From the NCBI GenBank assembly GCA_963576565.1, contig OY755042.1, forward strand, positions 18,079,272 through 18,143,271: a stretch of DNA of 64,000 bases. The letters run 5' to 3'. This DNA is from Aspidapion aeneum (Eukaryota; Arthropoda; Insecta; Coleoptera; Brentidae). Position 1 is the stretch's first letter, and the number at the start of each line of letters is the position of its first letter. Positions 33,796 through 45,477 of the stretch are shown one piece after another. Under the pieces are notes generated by a model. The model saw only the letters and a program-made list of their open reading frames with translations, did not search any database and was not told the origin of the DNA. Position numbers and translations under genes: made by a program.

Positions 33796-34739
33796 TTCTT
33801 AAAGATTACAATTTTATTTTTTAGTTTATTTATTTATAAGAAATTAATTTTAACCTGTCATATCTGTAATTTACAGCTTATTTGATCAATAAATAAATTT
33901 GATTTTGAACTTGAACTATATAATATCTTGCTTAATTTTGCCCACTCTAAATTTGATATTTTTTTATTTGAAATTTTTTCTTCTTGAAAACCTAGTTCCT
34001 GCCATTTTAATTTGGAGTAAAAAAGCAAATTATTTGGTTATGCTTGGCATCCGACGTAATGGTTACATTTCAACACTAAATTAAGTCTGCAAACATATTA
34101 AAAGCTTGCTTAAATATTTTTACCGCTTTGTTGCTTTATTAAATTAAACATTCTTAAATATTGTTTTATTGTTAACATACACCAAACCTGTTTTCCTTTG
34201 AAAACAAAATTGGCTTATGATATGTCAATATTTTTCCAAAAATAGTTTTCTTAAATTCATTTATATCGTAGTAATATATATTTGAAATAATTTTGTTTAT
34301 TATACATAATTTCAAAAACTTCGGATTAAAAATATTTGCCTTTTCCAAATATATGATTTAATTCTAATCATATTTTATTTGAAGACATACATTGTACGAT
34401 CCTATTGTAGACCTATATCTAACTGGTAACCAAACCTCTGTTTTTAGAATTTTTAAATTTTGAAGGGTGAACGGAAATGAAAATAATTAAACAACCCTAA
34501 ATTATACTATTTCTTTTTCTAATAGAATTACAAGTTGAGGAAATACGGGATGTCAAAAAAACCTCCAAAAATTGGTCAAAAATAATAATTTTTAAATTTT
34601 CTTATTTTTGTTTAGTTAAATTTAAATTAAAAATATTTCATATTATTAATATAATTAATGTTATTATATTATATTTCCCTAGAGAATTTTTTCTAATAAC
34701 TGAAACGATCAACAAAAACATTGCATTTTTTCTGGCATT
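33796..34739. other. Nothing recognised
   Basis: Very AT-rich. Small open frames only. Confidence 0.4.
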
Positions 34740-35130
34740 TTAAAAGTCTCTACAAAGAAAAAACAGATTCAATCATTTTGGCAAGAAATTCCTTGAAAAT
34801 GTTCATCTAAAAACTGTAAAAACGTATCGCGATAGGTCGAAAACACTTTCGTTATCTAGCGACATTGCCACCAATATCTCCGAGAATTTTTTAATCATAT
34901 CAACATTCAAACATTCGTTTTACCATCGAATTCGAAAATAACAATACTCCATTATTAGACATTCTTATTAATCGTAAACCAAATCTAATGCTCAGCAATT
35001 CAGTACCTATATAAAAAACCCACTGATACGGATAGGTACCTTAACGCATCGTTGCATCATCATCCAGCACATAAATCATTTTACAGCACTATTCTTAAAT
35101 TTCCCACAAATCTAGGAAAAACAAGAAAAC
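34740..35130 (+). mobile_element. Penelope-like element RT relic
   Basis: Across one frame change the sequence reads NIRFTIEFENNNTPLLDILI, RKPN, then KPTDTDRYLNASLHHHPAHK and FYSTILKFPTNLGK. Penelope-like RTs have the pattern F.E.E....PFLD.....K, YRKPTHTD.YL....HHP at this place, so the match is good. Stops and a frameshift near 35015 mark it as dead. No GIY-YIG domain was found downstream. Confidence 0.7.
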
Positions 35131-35457
35131 TCCCTCTAATAAATGCATCTGATTGGTCTATTTATATCACTCCCATTCCGTTTAAAAATTTGTTTGTTTT
35201 TGTTTCTCTCGCAAACGACCAATAGATCAACTTTTATATAACAGACTGAAAAATATTAATTTAAGGTATTAAAACAAAAAATCACAACAAACTTTGATAC
35301 ACAAATTGACCAACCTAAAACTCTACTTCGGAATGAGATATGAATCTCAAACTTTGCACAGTCGTAAATCTCCATGGAGTTAACAACCCCTCCAAGTTTC
35401 ATGAAATTCCATAAAGTAGTAAAGTAGTTACGAAATTTCAAAAAACGTCTAAATTGC
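35131..35457. other. Nothing recognised
   Basis: Spacer between the Penelope-like relic and the 141-bp satellite. A short minus-strand frame at 35256-35441 is not recognised. Confidence 0.35.
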
Positions 35458-36590
35458 CACTTCCAGACATGCTACAAAGCTGAAATTTGGCAGACTGATA
35501 GAAATTATAACCAAACCCCTGGAAAAAATCAAAAAAGCCTAAAATTTTAATTTACTCCCCTCCCCTATACATTTAAATTTATGTAAAAGTAGCATCGCCC
35601 ACTTCCAGAAATGCTAGAGAGTTGAGCTTTGGAGACTGCTAGGAACTATAATAAAACTATGGGAAAAAATAGAAAACCGCAAAATTTTAATTTACTCCCC
35701 TCCCCTATACATTTAAAGTTATGTAAAAGTAGCATTGCCCAGTTCCAGAAATGCTAGAGAGTTGAGCTTTGGCAGACTGATAGGAACTATCATAAAACCA
35801 TAGGAAAAAATTAAAACACCCCAACATTCTAATTTACTTCCCTCCCCTATAAATGTAAAGTTAAGTAAAAGTAACATTGCCTACTTCCAGATATGCTAGA
35901 GAGCTGAGCTTTGGAAGACCGATTGTAACTATGATAAAGTTATAGAAAAAAATTAAAACGCCTCAAAATTCTAATTTACTTCCTTCCCCTATAAATGTAA
36001 AATTATGTTAAAGTAACACTGCCCACTTCCAGATACGCTAGAGAGCTGAACTTTTTAAGACTGAAAGGCAATAAGATAAAACTACAGTCGAACCTCTATA
36101 ACTCGAACTCAAAGGGACAACCAAAACAGTTCGAGTTATGGAGAGTTCGAGTTATAGAATTTCGAATTAAATAGGTCAAAATACATATAAAAAGTGCAGG
36201 GACCACTTAAAAGGTTCGAGTTGTAGAGAGGTTCGAGTTATAGAGGTTCGAGTTAGAGAGGTTCGACTGTATATGAAAAAATTTAAAAACACCAACATTT
36301 TCATTTGCTTCCCTCTCCTATAAATTTAAATTTATATAAAACTAACATTGCCCACTTCCAGAAACGCTAGAGAGCTGAGCATTGGAAGACTGATAGGAAC
36401 TATGATAAAACTATAGGACAAAACTTAAAAACACGACAATTTTAATTTATTTCCCTCCCCTATACATGTAAATTTATGTAAAAGTAACATTGTGCACTTT
36501 CAGAAACGCTAGAGAGCTGAGCTTTGGAAGACTGATAGGAACTACGATAAAACCATGGAAAAAAAATAAAAAACCTCAAAAATTTAAGTA
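35458..36590 (+). repeat. 141-bp satellite array
   Basis: The units begin at about 35458, 35600, 35740, 35880, 36024, 36354 and 36495 with CACTTCCAGAAATGCTAGAG, then GAGCTTTGGAAGACTGATAG and a CTCCCCTCCCCTATA block. Spacing is 140-144 bp, except for one 330-bp step that contains a 185-bp pogo MITE plus TA. A reversed stretch of the same satellite ends the window. Confidence 0.85.
36085..36269. mobile_element. 185-bp pogo/Tigger MITE
   Basis: Termini CAGTCGAACCTCTATAACTC and its near-complement ending GGTTCGACTG, flanked by TA (36083-36084 and 36270-36271). It is a short relative of 24260-25132, sharing GGACAACCAAAACAGTT. It is inserted in one satellite monomer without otherwise changing its length. 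Confidence 0.85.
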
Positions 36591-36678
36591 AGACATTGCA
36601 AAAGTTTTGAACAATATTCCGCATATTTTACTGCTTTAAAAATTAAGTATTATCCAATTCCTTTAAAAAAGAAGTGAA
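36591..36678 (+). repeat. Linker between satellite and palindrome
   Basis: GTAAGACATTGCAAAAGTTT and following bases recur, reverse-complemented, at 63801-63885. They connect the same two parts there, so satellite, linker and palindrome arm are one element. Confidence 0.65.
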
Positions 36679-37040
36679 ATCATAACAAAAACATTTCATG
36701 TAAAAAAAAGCCAAGTACGCGAAAATGGCATTTTGTAAAAAGAATTGAGATAAAATTACAGCCAAGTTCTCCAATACAAATTTCAAAATGAAAGGTTCTT
36801 AGTAGTTTGGAAATATTTTTCTAAACTTGGCTATTACGGCTGTAAATGACTCTTAGGCACAGTGTAAAAATAAGTTTGGCTGTAATAGCAAAGTTTAAAA
36901 AAATATTTCCAAACTAGTAAGAACCTTTCATTTTGAAATTTGTATTGGAGAACTTGGCTTTACTTTTATATCAATTCTTTTTACGGAATGCCATTTTCGC
37001 GTACTTGGCTTTTTTTTACATGAAATGTTTTTGTTATGAT
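36679..37040. repeat. 362-bp palindrome attached to the satellite
   Basis: Arms of about 165 bp start ATCATAACAAAAACATTTCA and contain AGCCAAGTACGCGAAAATGG and CCAAGTTCTCCAATACAAAT, mirrored with few differences. The centre (36835-36885) contains TTGGCTATTACGGCTG. A single arm recurs at 63654-63790. Confidence 0.8.
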
Positions 37041-40000
37041 CAGATTTTATTTCGCCAATTCAAAATTCTTACCTCTAATCGATTCTTCTATTAAAGAGAA
37101 TTTATGGAAATTTAATTATTATTTATCTTTCAACTATTTGCAAATCATCCGGGAATAGCTTGCTTCTTTAGCTCTGCTTTTTTATGCTTTTACTGAGAGG
37201 ACTTACTCCACCTCCCGCTCTGCTGGTACCGTTGCGGGTTTATTATTGTAGGAGGCCAATATAATCATATTTTTATTTGTGCGTTGTAAGGGACACTGAG
37301 AGTTCTTAATTATTATTTATCATATTTATCAAGTGGCCGAAAGAGCCACATTAGCCATGAGCTTTTTTCGCAAACTTTTGCAAATCGCCAAGTTTTACAG
37401 AATTGTGCACAATTTCGAACAGTCGCAGTCAGGTTGTGTGGCAGCAAATCACCACAAAAAATCTACCATTTTAAATGAACAGCAGAAAGCTCAGGATATC
37501 ATAATTTGCATTTCAGTGCAGAAAAATCCAGTTGACAAGATCTAAAAATGCCGAAGCAGTTGATACGACTTCAACCACCGTAAAAAGAGTCGCTAAAAAG
37601 AATGGTTATAGAACTAACCACTTAAAGTCATTCATTAATTACTAAAACGCAACAAAAAAAATTGAAACAAGGAAATGTCTGGGCGGCAACGTGTCACTTG
37701 AGGTTTGTCAAGTGTTTATATTCAAATATTGCCTCCAATGGAGAGAATAACTAAAAGTGACCTTTTATAAAAATTTAAAGCTTTTAGATTTTGAAACATA
37801 TAGGTTTTGTTATATTTTATTTATACAAAATTAAATAAAAAATAAAATAACATGTCACAAGAAATCTGTCCCAGGCGGTAACAGCCGATTTTTCCGCGAA
37901 TAAAATATATTCCCAGTGGCGACTTAGAGTTTTAGTATAAACGGAAGTAGTGGGTTATAGAGGACCGCGACGAATAATGTCGGAGGGTTTTTCATATTTA
38001 ATCGTTATGTGTTTGAAAAATAAAAATTTATAGATTTGAGGTAAATGATGATGCCCTTTCTGTAATGTGCCTTAGCCGTAAAATGCTAAAATGCAAAGAA
38101 ATTGTCCCATAACGCTATTTTTTGACAGAAATTGTCCCTGTTAAAGATCGGGACATTGAATATTTTTTTTGGAATTTAGTTGGAAAATAGTTGTATTTAT
38201 AATCGGCGTCGACATTTTTGGCCATCATTTCTTTTTGTAATTTTGTTTTGTGACCTAAATTATGTGCTTTTTAATTTTTGTCATTATGTTTATGTTTAGC
38301 CGAACCCTTCTGTAACACTTAAAATACCTGTTATTCTCGTCAAATTTGCAAGTCCAGTGTTATTTAAAAAAAAAATAATTTTAGGTAGTCCCTTAAATAC
38401 AACTTAGGTAAAACAATAAATTATTTTATAGATAATGCGTATTTTAATCATTTGTGAGGAAAAAATACTAGAAATACCTAACTAGTTTTTAAGAAATAAT
38501 TTGCTAGTAATTAGAATCAAATTACTGCGTTGTGTGTTTTTTACTCAGTTTGTTACTAGCTATCTTATCTCAGACATATTTTAACACATTTGATGAATTT
38601 TGGGTGTAATATGGAAAAATTACGACTCAACAAAAACTTCTTATACAAACTGCGCATATATCTTTCTGGCTTTTTGTGACTCATAATAGTTTAACGTCTG
38701 ACATTTTCAATTTACAACTTTTGCCAAACGTTTCTTTTTTCAGTAAAAATTTGGTTTTGTTTGAAAAAAAAGTATCATATGCATCTTAAAATATCTACAT
38801 ATCTATGGCTATATTATCACCTATTATTTTAAACTAACAACTTGCGTGATATGCCTTGGGCAATGCAATTGATGCTATGGAAGCTGTCGTTATCGTAGTA
38901 GTAATATTTGCCGAGTCCGTAATAGTATTTAGATCTGAAATAACTTTTACTCTTTTTGTTGATTTTCTCCTTTTATATTTGGAACGGGTAAATGACATCT
39001 TACGATATATTGCACAACTGAACTGACCGATCCGTTGTATCACGTATAATTTATTGACCAATGAACCATGAAGAGGATTTTGTAAAAGTAAAAAGTGTAT
39101 ATTTTCGAATATTTAAAAGTAAGCTTGTTTTTAGGGTTACGCTAGACAGTAGATCGTTTTGTCTCGTCTTAAAATCGGTCACGGCTTGCGGTTTTGAAAA
39201 ATGATGAAGAGCTACAATTTAAAACAAAATAATAATGACTTTGAGTAATAAATACTTTGGTTTTGTATAATTATTTTCCAAAGCATGATCAAACTTTGTT
39301 AGAACGGCTTGCTATCTGGACCTTTTAATTTTATTATTATAGGTAAAAAGGTTTATTTTGCAACGGTCAGCTACTCAAAAGAAAAATACAAGATTTTGAT
39401 CAAAACAATTCTGTTTTTTATTTTATGAAAAAAATATTAATTTAAGATATTACAGGTTTTTTTCACTTATTGGTGGTCACTTTAGGTTTTTCAAGAGCTA
39501 TCGCGTTCAAAACTGTTAAGTTCCTCTTATAAGCCAACCTGTAAAGAGTCATTGGTTACATTTTCGTGACCTTCATTAGGGGTTAATGTAGGTAATAGAA
39601 AAAACTTGGAATACAAAGGTTGCTTAATTTTTTCCATATATCTTTTGGACTAGTCAGAAATGTCAGACCCTATTCCTTATGACATTCCCTATATATTTTC
39701 TATTAGAAAGAAAGACGTGTTTCTCCTGATTTTGAGAACATATAGTTTGTTTATATTTAGATAAGTCGTTTTTGAGTGACTTAAGATTAAACATTTACAT
39801 TGGAGTAATACAGATGCCAATTTAACATCAACTACATGTAGATCAATAACCCTTTAGTAACTCTGTTTAAAATAACACCCTCTTTAAACTCTGGGAACCG
39901 CTTAATATCATAATAATCAACAGCTGAACAATTCTTGAGCAATCCCACATTAAGACTAAAATCCGAGAACAGCTAAAATGCTTGCTTAACCTTACAACAA

Positions 40001-40986
40001 GGTTGTCAATAAGAATTCTTTGAATCTTTTCTACCGCAGATTGTGTCCTTTTTACACCCGGTTTCCACCTATGCGTGCCCACCTTGATTCAAAAAACGCG
40101 ACTGGTATTCTCATAAATTGGCCTAAAAACTTACGTTTTGAAAACGCTAACCGAAACGGACAGCAGCCTTCTCGCATGGCATTTGCGCTGACCGATCGAA
40201 TTAGGTATTCACGTTGGTAAACGCGCCCTTGGGATGAAACTCGCTATGCATCCTTCAAATTCTCGCTTTTTGTTTATGTTTTTTGACATTTGTGGCGTAC
40301 ATTAGAGATTCTTTTCAATCTACTTAGTTATATTTGGTATTTATTGATAAAAACATCGAAAATCTAGAGAAGGTGATGGTTAGAAATGGTTTTAAAGAGA
40401 AATGATGGGCTAGCGGTGTCTTAACATGATTCTAATGACCCCTACACTCCTAGGGTATAATAATAAAGGTTATATAGACGTAAAGCATGAATTTTCATCA
40501 TATTCTAACAAATAAATTAAATTTTACAAAAAAATTTAGTTCCAACTGAATACACTTGCTCATACTAGGGTTTTTCAAGGCTCAAATACTCGGGTACCTA
40601 CTCTGCAGGGTACCTTTAAATATATAGAAGTGTTGAAAACTTGCCCATAGCCAATATTCAAAACTTAAATTGCTTTGAGTCAAAATTTGATAAAATAGCC
40701 CTCAAAGATATGCCGATGGTCGGTTTTTATCTTTGTTCAACTGACTTTGCAAAAACTATACCTTTCAGATATTTGACTATTATATACCTATATCACAAAC
40801 TGTTTATGAATATTTATTAATGTGAAATGGCAAAACATTAGAATTACCTCTATTCAAAAACAAAAAACGGTATAAATTTTTTTGTCGGACTGTTTATCTT
40901 TTTCTTGTTTCTTGGATCTATTTTTTTTTTCAAAGGTATTTATGACAAATTAGTATCATTCAGATATTCGACTTTTAAGGTGATTT
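37041..40986. other. About 4 kb with nothing recognised
   Basis: No ORF longer than 75 codons, no repeat shared with the rest of the window and no RNA motif. CAGTGGCGACTTAG at 37915 is a lone hAT-like terminus without a partner. It is the longest stretch with no structure found, and may simply be unique intergenic DNA. Confidence 0.4.
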
Positions 40987-41400
40987 CTAGGCTAACCACT
41001 CCATTGATTTCGTTCCCTGAACAAATCTGTACAGGTCCTTAATGGAGTAGTCCCCAGTCGCTATTGGGTCTTGTTTAGCTTTTCCAAATATTAGGTGCCT
41101 TTTGTGATATAGTGCCTTGCAATGGCATATTACATGTTCTACGGTTACCGGTTCCTGATTGCACAGTCTGCTCAGGTCTCCCTGATACAGGCCCATCCTG
41201 TTTAGGTGAACTTTGACCGCCATATGGCCGGTCATGATTTCTATTATGGTTCTGACTTGGATAGCCTCCGACACAGAGCTAGATGCCTTAAAAATGTCCT
41301 TCTTTGCAGTGACTGTGAGAATAGTTTCAAATCTCGTCCATGTTTTGACTATGCAATCAGAGAGTTCCTTGTCTCATCCATACCATGACAATCGAGGACG
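40987..41400 (-). mobile_element. Non-LTR retrotransposon ORF2 C-terminal fragment
   Basis: The minus-strand frame reads IMTGHMAVKVHLNRMGLYQG, LSRLCNQE, then VEHVICHCKAL. This is the C-terminal zinc-knuckle-like segment following RNase H in R1/I/Jockey-type LINEs (LTGH..L..HL.RMG....C..C...E...H.L..C). Upstream codons to about 41400 stay roughly in frame, then similarity ends. It is an isolated fragment. Confidence 0.65.
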
Positions 41401-41429
41401 CCCGCGTGATCAATTGATAAGAACAAAAC

Positions 41430-41741
41430 GAACACAGCAAAAAAGGAGGTTATTTTGACAGAACATCACTGGTATCATTAATGCAGTTTTTATAAGACCA
41501 CTAGATCACTTAACAATCACAGATAATTGAAATATAATTTAACCGTAGGAACAGAAGTTGTTTCAATTTCAACAACATAGTTTTAATGTTACGGTCCTTA
41601 ACGTCTTAATTTTGATCAAATTACCAAATATCATTATGTGACCAGAGACGGAAAATACTACATTCGTACATTCAGGCCTAAAGTGGTCCTACAGCCAGCG
41701 GTGGAGAACTCCGCTTTACCACCTGAGTCAGTCCGGCCCTG
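41430..41741 (+). mobile_element. hAT-like repeat E, copy 2 (3' part)
   Basis: It shares GGAGGTTATTTTGACAGAAC, TTTTTATAAGACCACTAG and TCTTAATTTTGATCAAA with 3690-3860. It ends CAGTCCGGCCCTG, the complement of the terminus at 2955. The left part is missing and the LINE fragment begins just upstream. Confidence 0.5.
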
Positions 41742-42192
41742 ACTGTAAGCAAATAAATTTTTGTATTATGTGGATTAACTAAGAAGTTTTAAAACTAAGA
41801 TACTAATTTAATTTAAGAGGTATATCCGGAACTTTATATACTAAAAAATGTAAGATATAAAAAAGAGGTAGGTAACTAATTATGATCTTTACTTGACTTT
41901 GATGACCATATCTAGAAACAACTGCAACACAACGTTATACTCGTAATGAATCTTAACAATAAATCCTAAGTAATACAGAGAAAGCAAATTCCGTTATTTC
42001 TAAAAAATAAAAATAAATTTTATTTTAAGTGAAAGATGACCATAAATCTCACTGACGAATAAGTAGGCACTAAATGGCATGTGTAAACATCGTCAGTAAG
42101 AATCTGTTACAGAACGGTTTAAACAGAATTAAATGGGCCGCGATATTACTAATAAAATCACTAAGTAGATGCGACTATTATTAATTAATTGG
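41742..42192. other. Nothing recognised
   Basis: Non-coding AT-rich sequence. Confidence 0.35.
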
Positions 42193-44408
42193 CAGGGGCG
42201 GCCGCTCTTTAAGGCCGCATGACTGCGCGCCCTTCCTCAAAAATACAAAAAAAAATCTTTATTAATTTTTTAAACAAACGTGAAATTTAGCAGGTACCCG
42301 TGAATTTACAAATTAAACAAGTTTTTGTGGCTAATCGATATGTAGAGCAGTTTATTTTCGCCTGCTCTTGTTCTAGTATCTCTCGTATCTCAGTAGATGG
42401 CGATTCTTGCGAGGGGTTTCTCACTATATATATGAGTGTTAGCTCCCGCTAAATTTCGCGGTTGTTTATATATTTTTAAAACCACACAATTGTACGAAGG
42501 ACAGAGTGCATTTGCGCATTTTGGACATGCGCACCAACAACCAGGGAGATCCTTTGTCAAGCGCCTCGAGAAATGGCGTGTTAATTTCGTTCTCCAACTA
42601 TTTTCAAATACCTACACCTGAAAGTGCTCGATTTTGGTGTACTGAAGCATAGAAAAGAAACTTCAGCCCTTCAGCTACGTGGTGACATCATTAGATCCAA
42701 TCAGGGGCCCCTTAGAACGTGGAGAAAGTGGCTGCAAACTGGTGAGTGCATTTGTATCTGATTGCCGTTGTGTGGTTCCAACAATTAACCTATGGACCTT
42801 ATTAATTATTTCGTAATTCATATCAATATATTTATGTTTGCTCGCGCTTCATTTAATTAAAATATTTACAGTCCATTGCAGTTATCGTTTTTCTTACTGC
42901 GGGCGTAACATATGAGATTAGAGACAAAACCGTCTAATTAACTTTGCAAGGGTGTCATATTGACCAAGTAGTGTTCTGAGGAGTCCCATAAGGACGAAAC
43001 AGTTAACTGTCAACACTTATTAGCTGTCCATTAGATATTTCAAGCCACCCATGGAAAAATATGAGAGAAACAAAAACTTTTTGTTTACCCGATTAGCCAC
43101 GAAAACTTGTTTGATTTTTAAATTCACGGGTACTAAATTTCACGTTTATTAGTATTATTCGGCTTAAAAATTCCGCCGATTGACGCTCGCGTCTGATGGC
43201 GGGTAAAAACGCTAACCAGCGTTGATCTGAGCTGTCATAGGTCACGGACGGTTTCTTTGTCTTTGCAGTCGATCTTTTCATTGGTCGATATGTAGAGCAG
43301 TTTGATTTTCCCTGCTCTTTTCCTAGTTTCTCCTAGTAGATGGCGCTTCTTGCGAGGGTTTTCTTACTATATACATACGATTAGAGACAAAACCGTCTTA
43401 TTAACTTTGCAAGGGTGTCACATTGACCAAGCAGTATACTGAGTAGTCCAATAAGGACGAAACAGTTATTTGACAGTTATTAGTTTTCCATTAGTTCTTG
43501 GACCCCCGTGAGGTTAAGCTTTCAAGCTACCCACGGAAAAATATAAGAGAAACAAAAACTTCGCTTTATCCGATTAGCCACGAAAACTTGTTTAATTAAT
43601 TTTTTATTTAATTATTTGCTTATTCTATAATTTTTCTTTAGTAGTAGTCTATGAATTGTTAGCTGAGGCTCGGCTTTTTCGGGCCGCAAGCCATCTCGCG
43701 TCCCGCGTTTCGATGGAAACGGGGTGGGAGCGGAGGAGGTCATATTGATGCTTTAATGCAAAGAAAGGCGCAATTATTTTGCGGCCAGTCCACAGAATAT
43801 CGCGGTTCGGTCCGCTTGTCAGTATATCTGATTAATATAATATGATAATTCGGTAGTTTTGTAGCATATTCATATTGTTTTGCTTTTTTAGGCGTGATAT
43901 AATTTACCGCGAATTTTTATTATCGATCTTGATAAAGAATAGCGTCAGTAACATCATTAAAATATTTTGTTTTTCTTTGGAAGATAAAATCAAAACTAAA
44001 GAACTGGGTAAGCCCTTACCTGATCTAATCCTAACTCAAGGTTAGTCAAAAAGGAAACAAAACAGAAGTTTTCAGCGTCATTTTTTTAGAGACATCAATA
44101 AGATAAATACCTGGATTTGCGGGTGTGATTTACCCAACCTGTTGTACCGTTTCCCGTATGTGTTGTTTTATAGTGCGGCATCAAGAATTGACCCTAATTG
44201 GGCACGAACTGTTGTGAAAGATTTGCACCAATCTTCCTGAGAAAATAAGAAATCATGAATCTTCCAGAGAACATATGAATTCATGCACTGAATTTACATT
44301 GTTAGGTAAAACGAATATTACAAATTCAGTTAAGTGCTGCTTGAAAAGTCCATTACCCCCACCGTTAAGCCATTTGCGCCCCCTAGCTTTATAACTTACG
44401 GGCCGCCA
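42193..44408 (+). mobile_element. Composite 2.2-kb block with internal duplication, hAT-like ends
   Basis: AGGGGCGGCCG at the left and CGGGCCGCCACT at the right form weak inverted termini, with TTAATT near both flanks. Inside, a unit of about 300 bp (GATATGTAGAGCAGTTT to CCACGAAAACTTGTTT) occurs at 42337-43110, split by an LTR-like insert, and intact at 43285-43590. There is no recognisable ORF; the GC-rich block at 43660-43830 may be a separate fragment. Confidence 0.45.
42437..42910. mobile_element. Solo-LTR-like insertion, 6-bp target duplication
   Basis: The 474-bp segment starts TGTTAGCTCCCGC and ends GCGGGCGTAACA. TATGAG flanks it directly (42431-42436 and 42911-42916). TG..CA ends, length and duplication fit a solo LTR. 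The duplicated unit at 43285-43590 lacks it (empty site near 43378), which confirms insertion. CTGGTGAGTG near 42741 could be a splice donor. No internal retroviral-like coding region is present. Confidence 0.65.
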
Positions 44409-44850
44409 CTCTTAATTTGACTAAGTTTGTTTACACTTGATGAAATATTGCATTAGCATAACTGCTTTTACATTTTTCTGGTCAAGTTCACGATAAAATT
44501 GAATGAGTTATTATTTATCTTATAATCTACTATTATGTGCTGACAACTTCAAGAGAAAAACGATTTTGAAATAAATTCGTATTTAATTCATTTTCTAAAA
44601 ACTCATTTCCGCTACTCTATTGAGCCGTAATCACATTTTCCAGTTAACCAAATGGTATTACATTTTAGCGATAAAATGAAAAGTGACATTTTTATTTTAA
44701 ATAAAAAAGATGATTTTTGCGAAATGCGATAAGTAAATAAATTTACAAACCTTTGGACTTGTAATTAAAATTGACTAAATGTTCGTTTATGTTAGTTCTT
44801 CATAATTCAAAATATCCAAAATCTGGCATAAACTTTTTTTTAGTTTACTT
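44409..44850. other. Nothing recognised
   Basis: Non-coding spacer. Confidence 0.35.
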
Positions 44851-45041
44851 CAGTGGCGTATATAGAAAAACGTTTTGGGGTGGTCCCTAGACAGTTTTGA
44901 GGGGGACCCGAGATCCGATAAGGCCGTATTTTATGCTATTTTATGTTTGTATTCATGAAATATGCAGAAACTATCTAAAAAAATCTTAGCTTCGGGGTGG
45001 GGGTGGCGGGTCCCCCAGGCCCGCCCCTATATACCCTACTG
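44851..45041 (+). mobile_element. hAT MITE family C, copy 1
   Basis: The 191-bp element has termini CAGTGGCGTATATAG and CTATATACCCTACTG, a GGGGTGG stretch near the left and CCCCCAGGCCCGCCCC near the right. GTTTACTT and ATTTAATT flanks agree at 6 of 8. It is nearly collinear with 53395-53578. Confidence 0.75.
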
Positions 45042-45477
45042 ATTTAATTCATCTGAAATTGGATGCATCTGTGTGTATTATCTTCACTGAAACTAAACAT
45101 TTAATATTCTGGGTCTAATAATTTTTTAAATTGATAATTGGGAGGGTTTTTTATACTTGACTTCTATAACGCTTGGGATCCCTATGGCACGGCTTCTTCC
45201 CACCGTCTTCATGAACTCCTAACAAAAAAAATTAAATAAAACCCTGTACCCACAAGATTTCCACAAAATCGTAAAAAAAGTTAAATAAATGATGAAAAGA
45301 AAATGATGTTTTTTAAACACAAATTTGTGTTTAAAACAAATAAGAAAATAAAGGTTAAAGTTGACTCATTTTTTCTTACAGTAAAAATTTTCTACTAATT
45401 AAGAAACCAAAATACACATAATTAAGTTAGTTCTTTTGTAAGTTTTTAAACTACAATTTAATTTTTGAATTAGTAGC
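45042..45477. other. Nothing recognised
   Basis: AT-rich upstream flank of the LINE fragment. Confidence 0.35.

Noticed and set aside
37915..37930. CAGTGGCGACTTAG as a hAT terminus
   Set aside because: No inverted partner or target duplication was found within 2 kb; the short match may be chance or a solo end.
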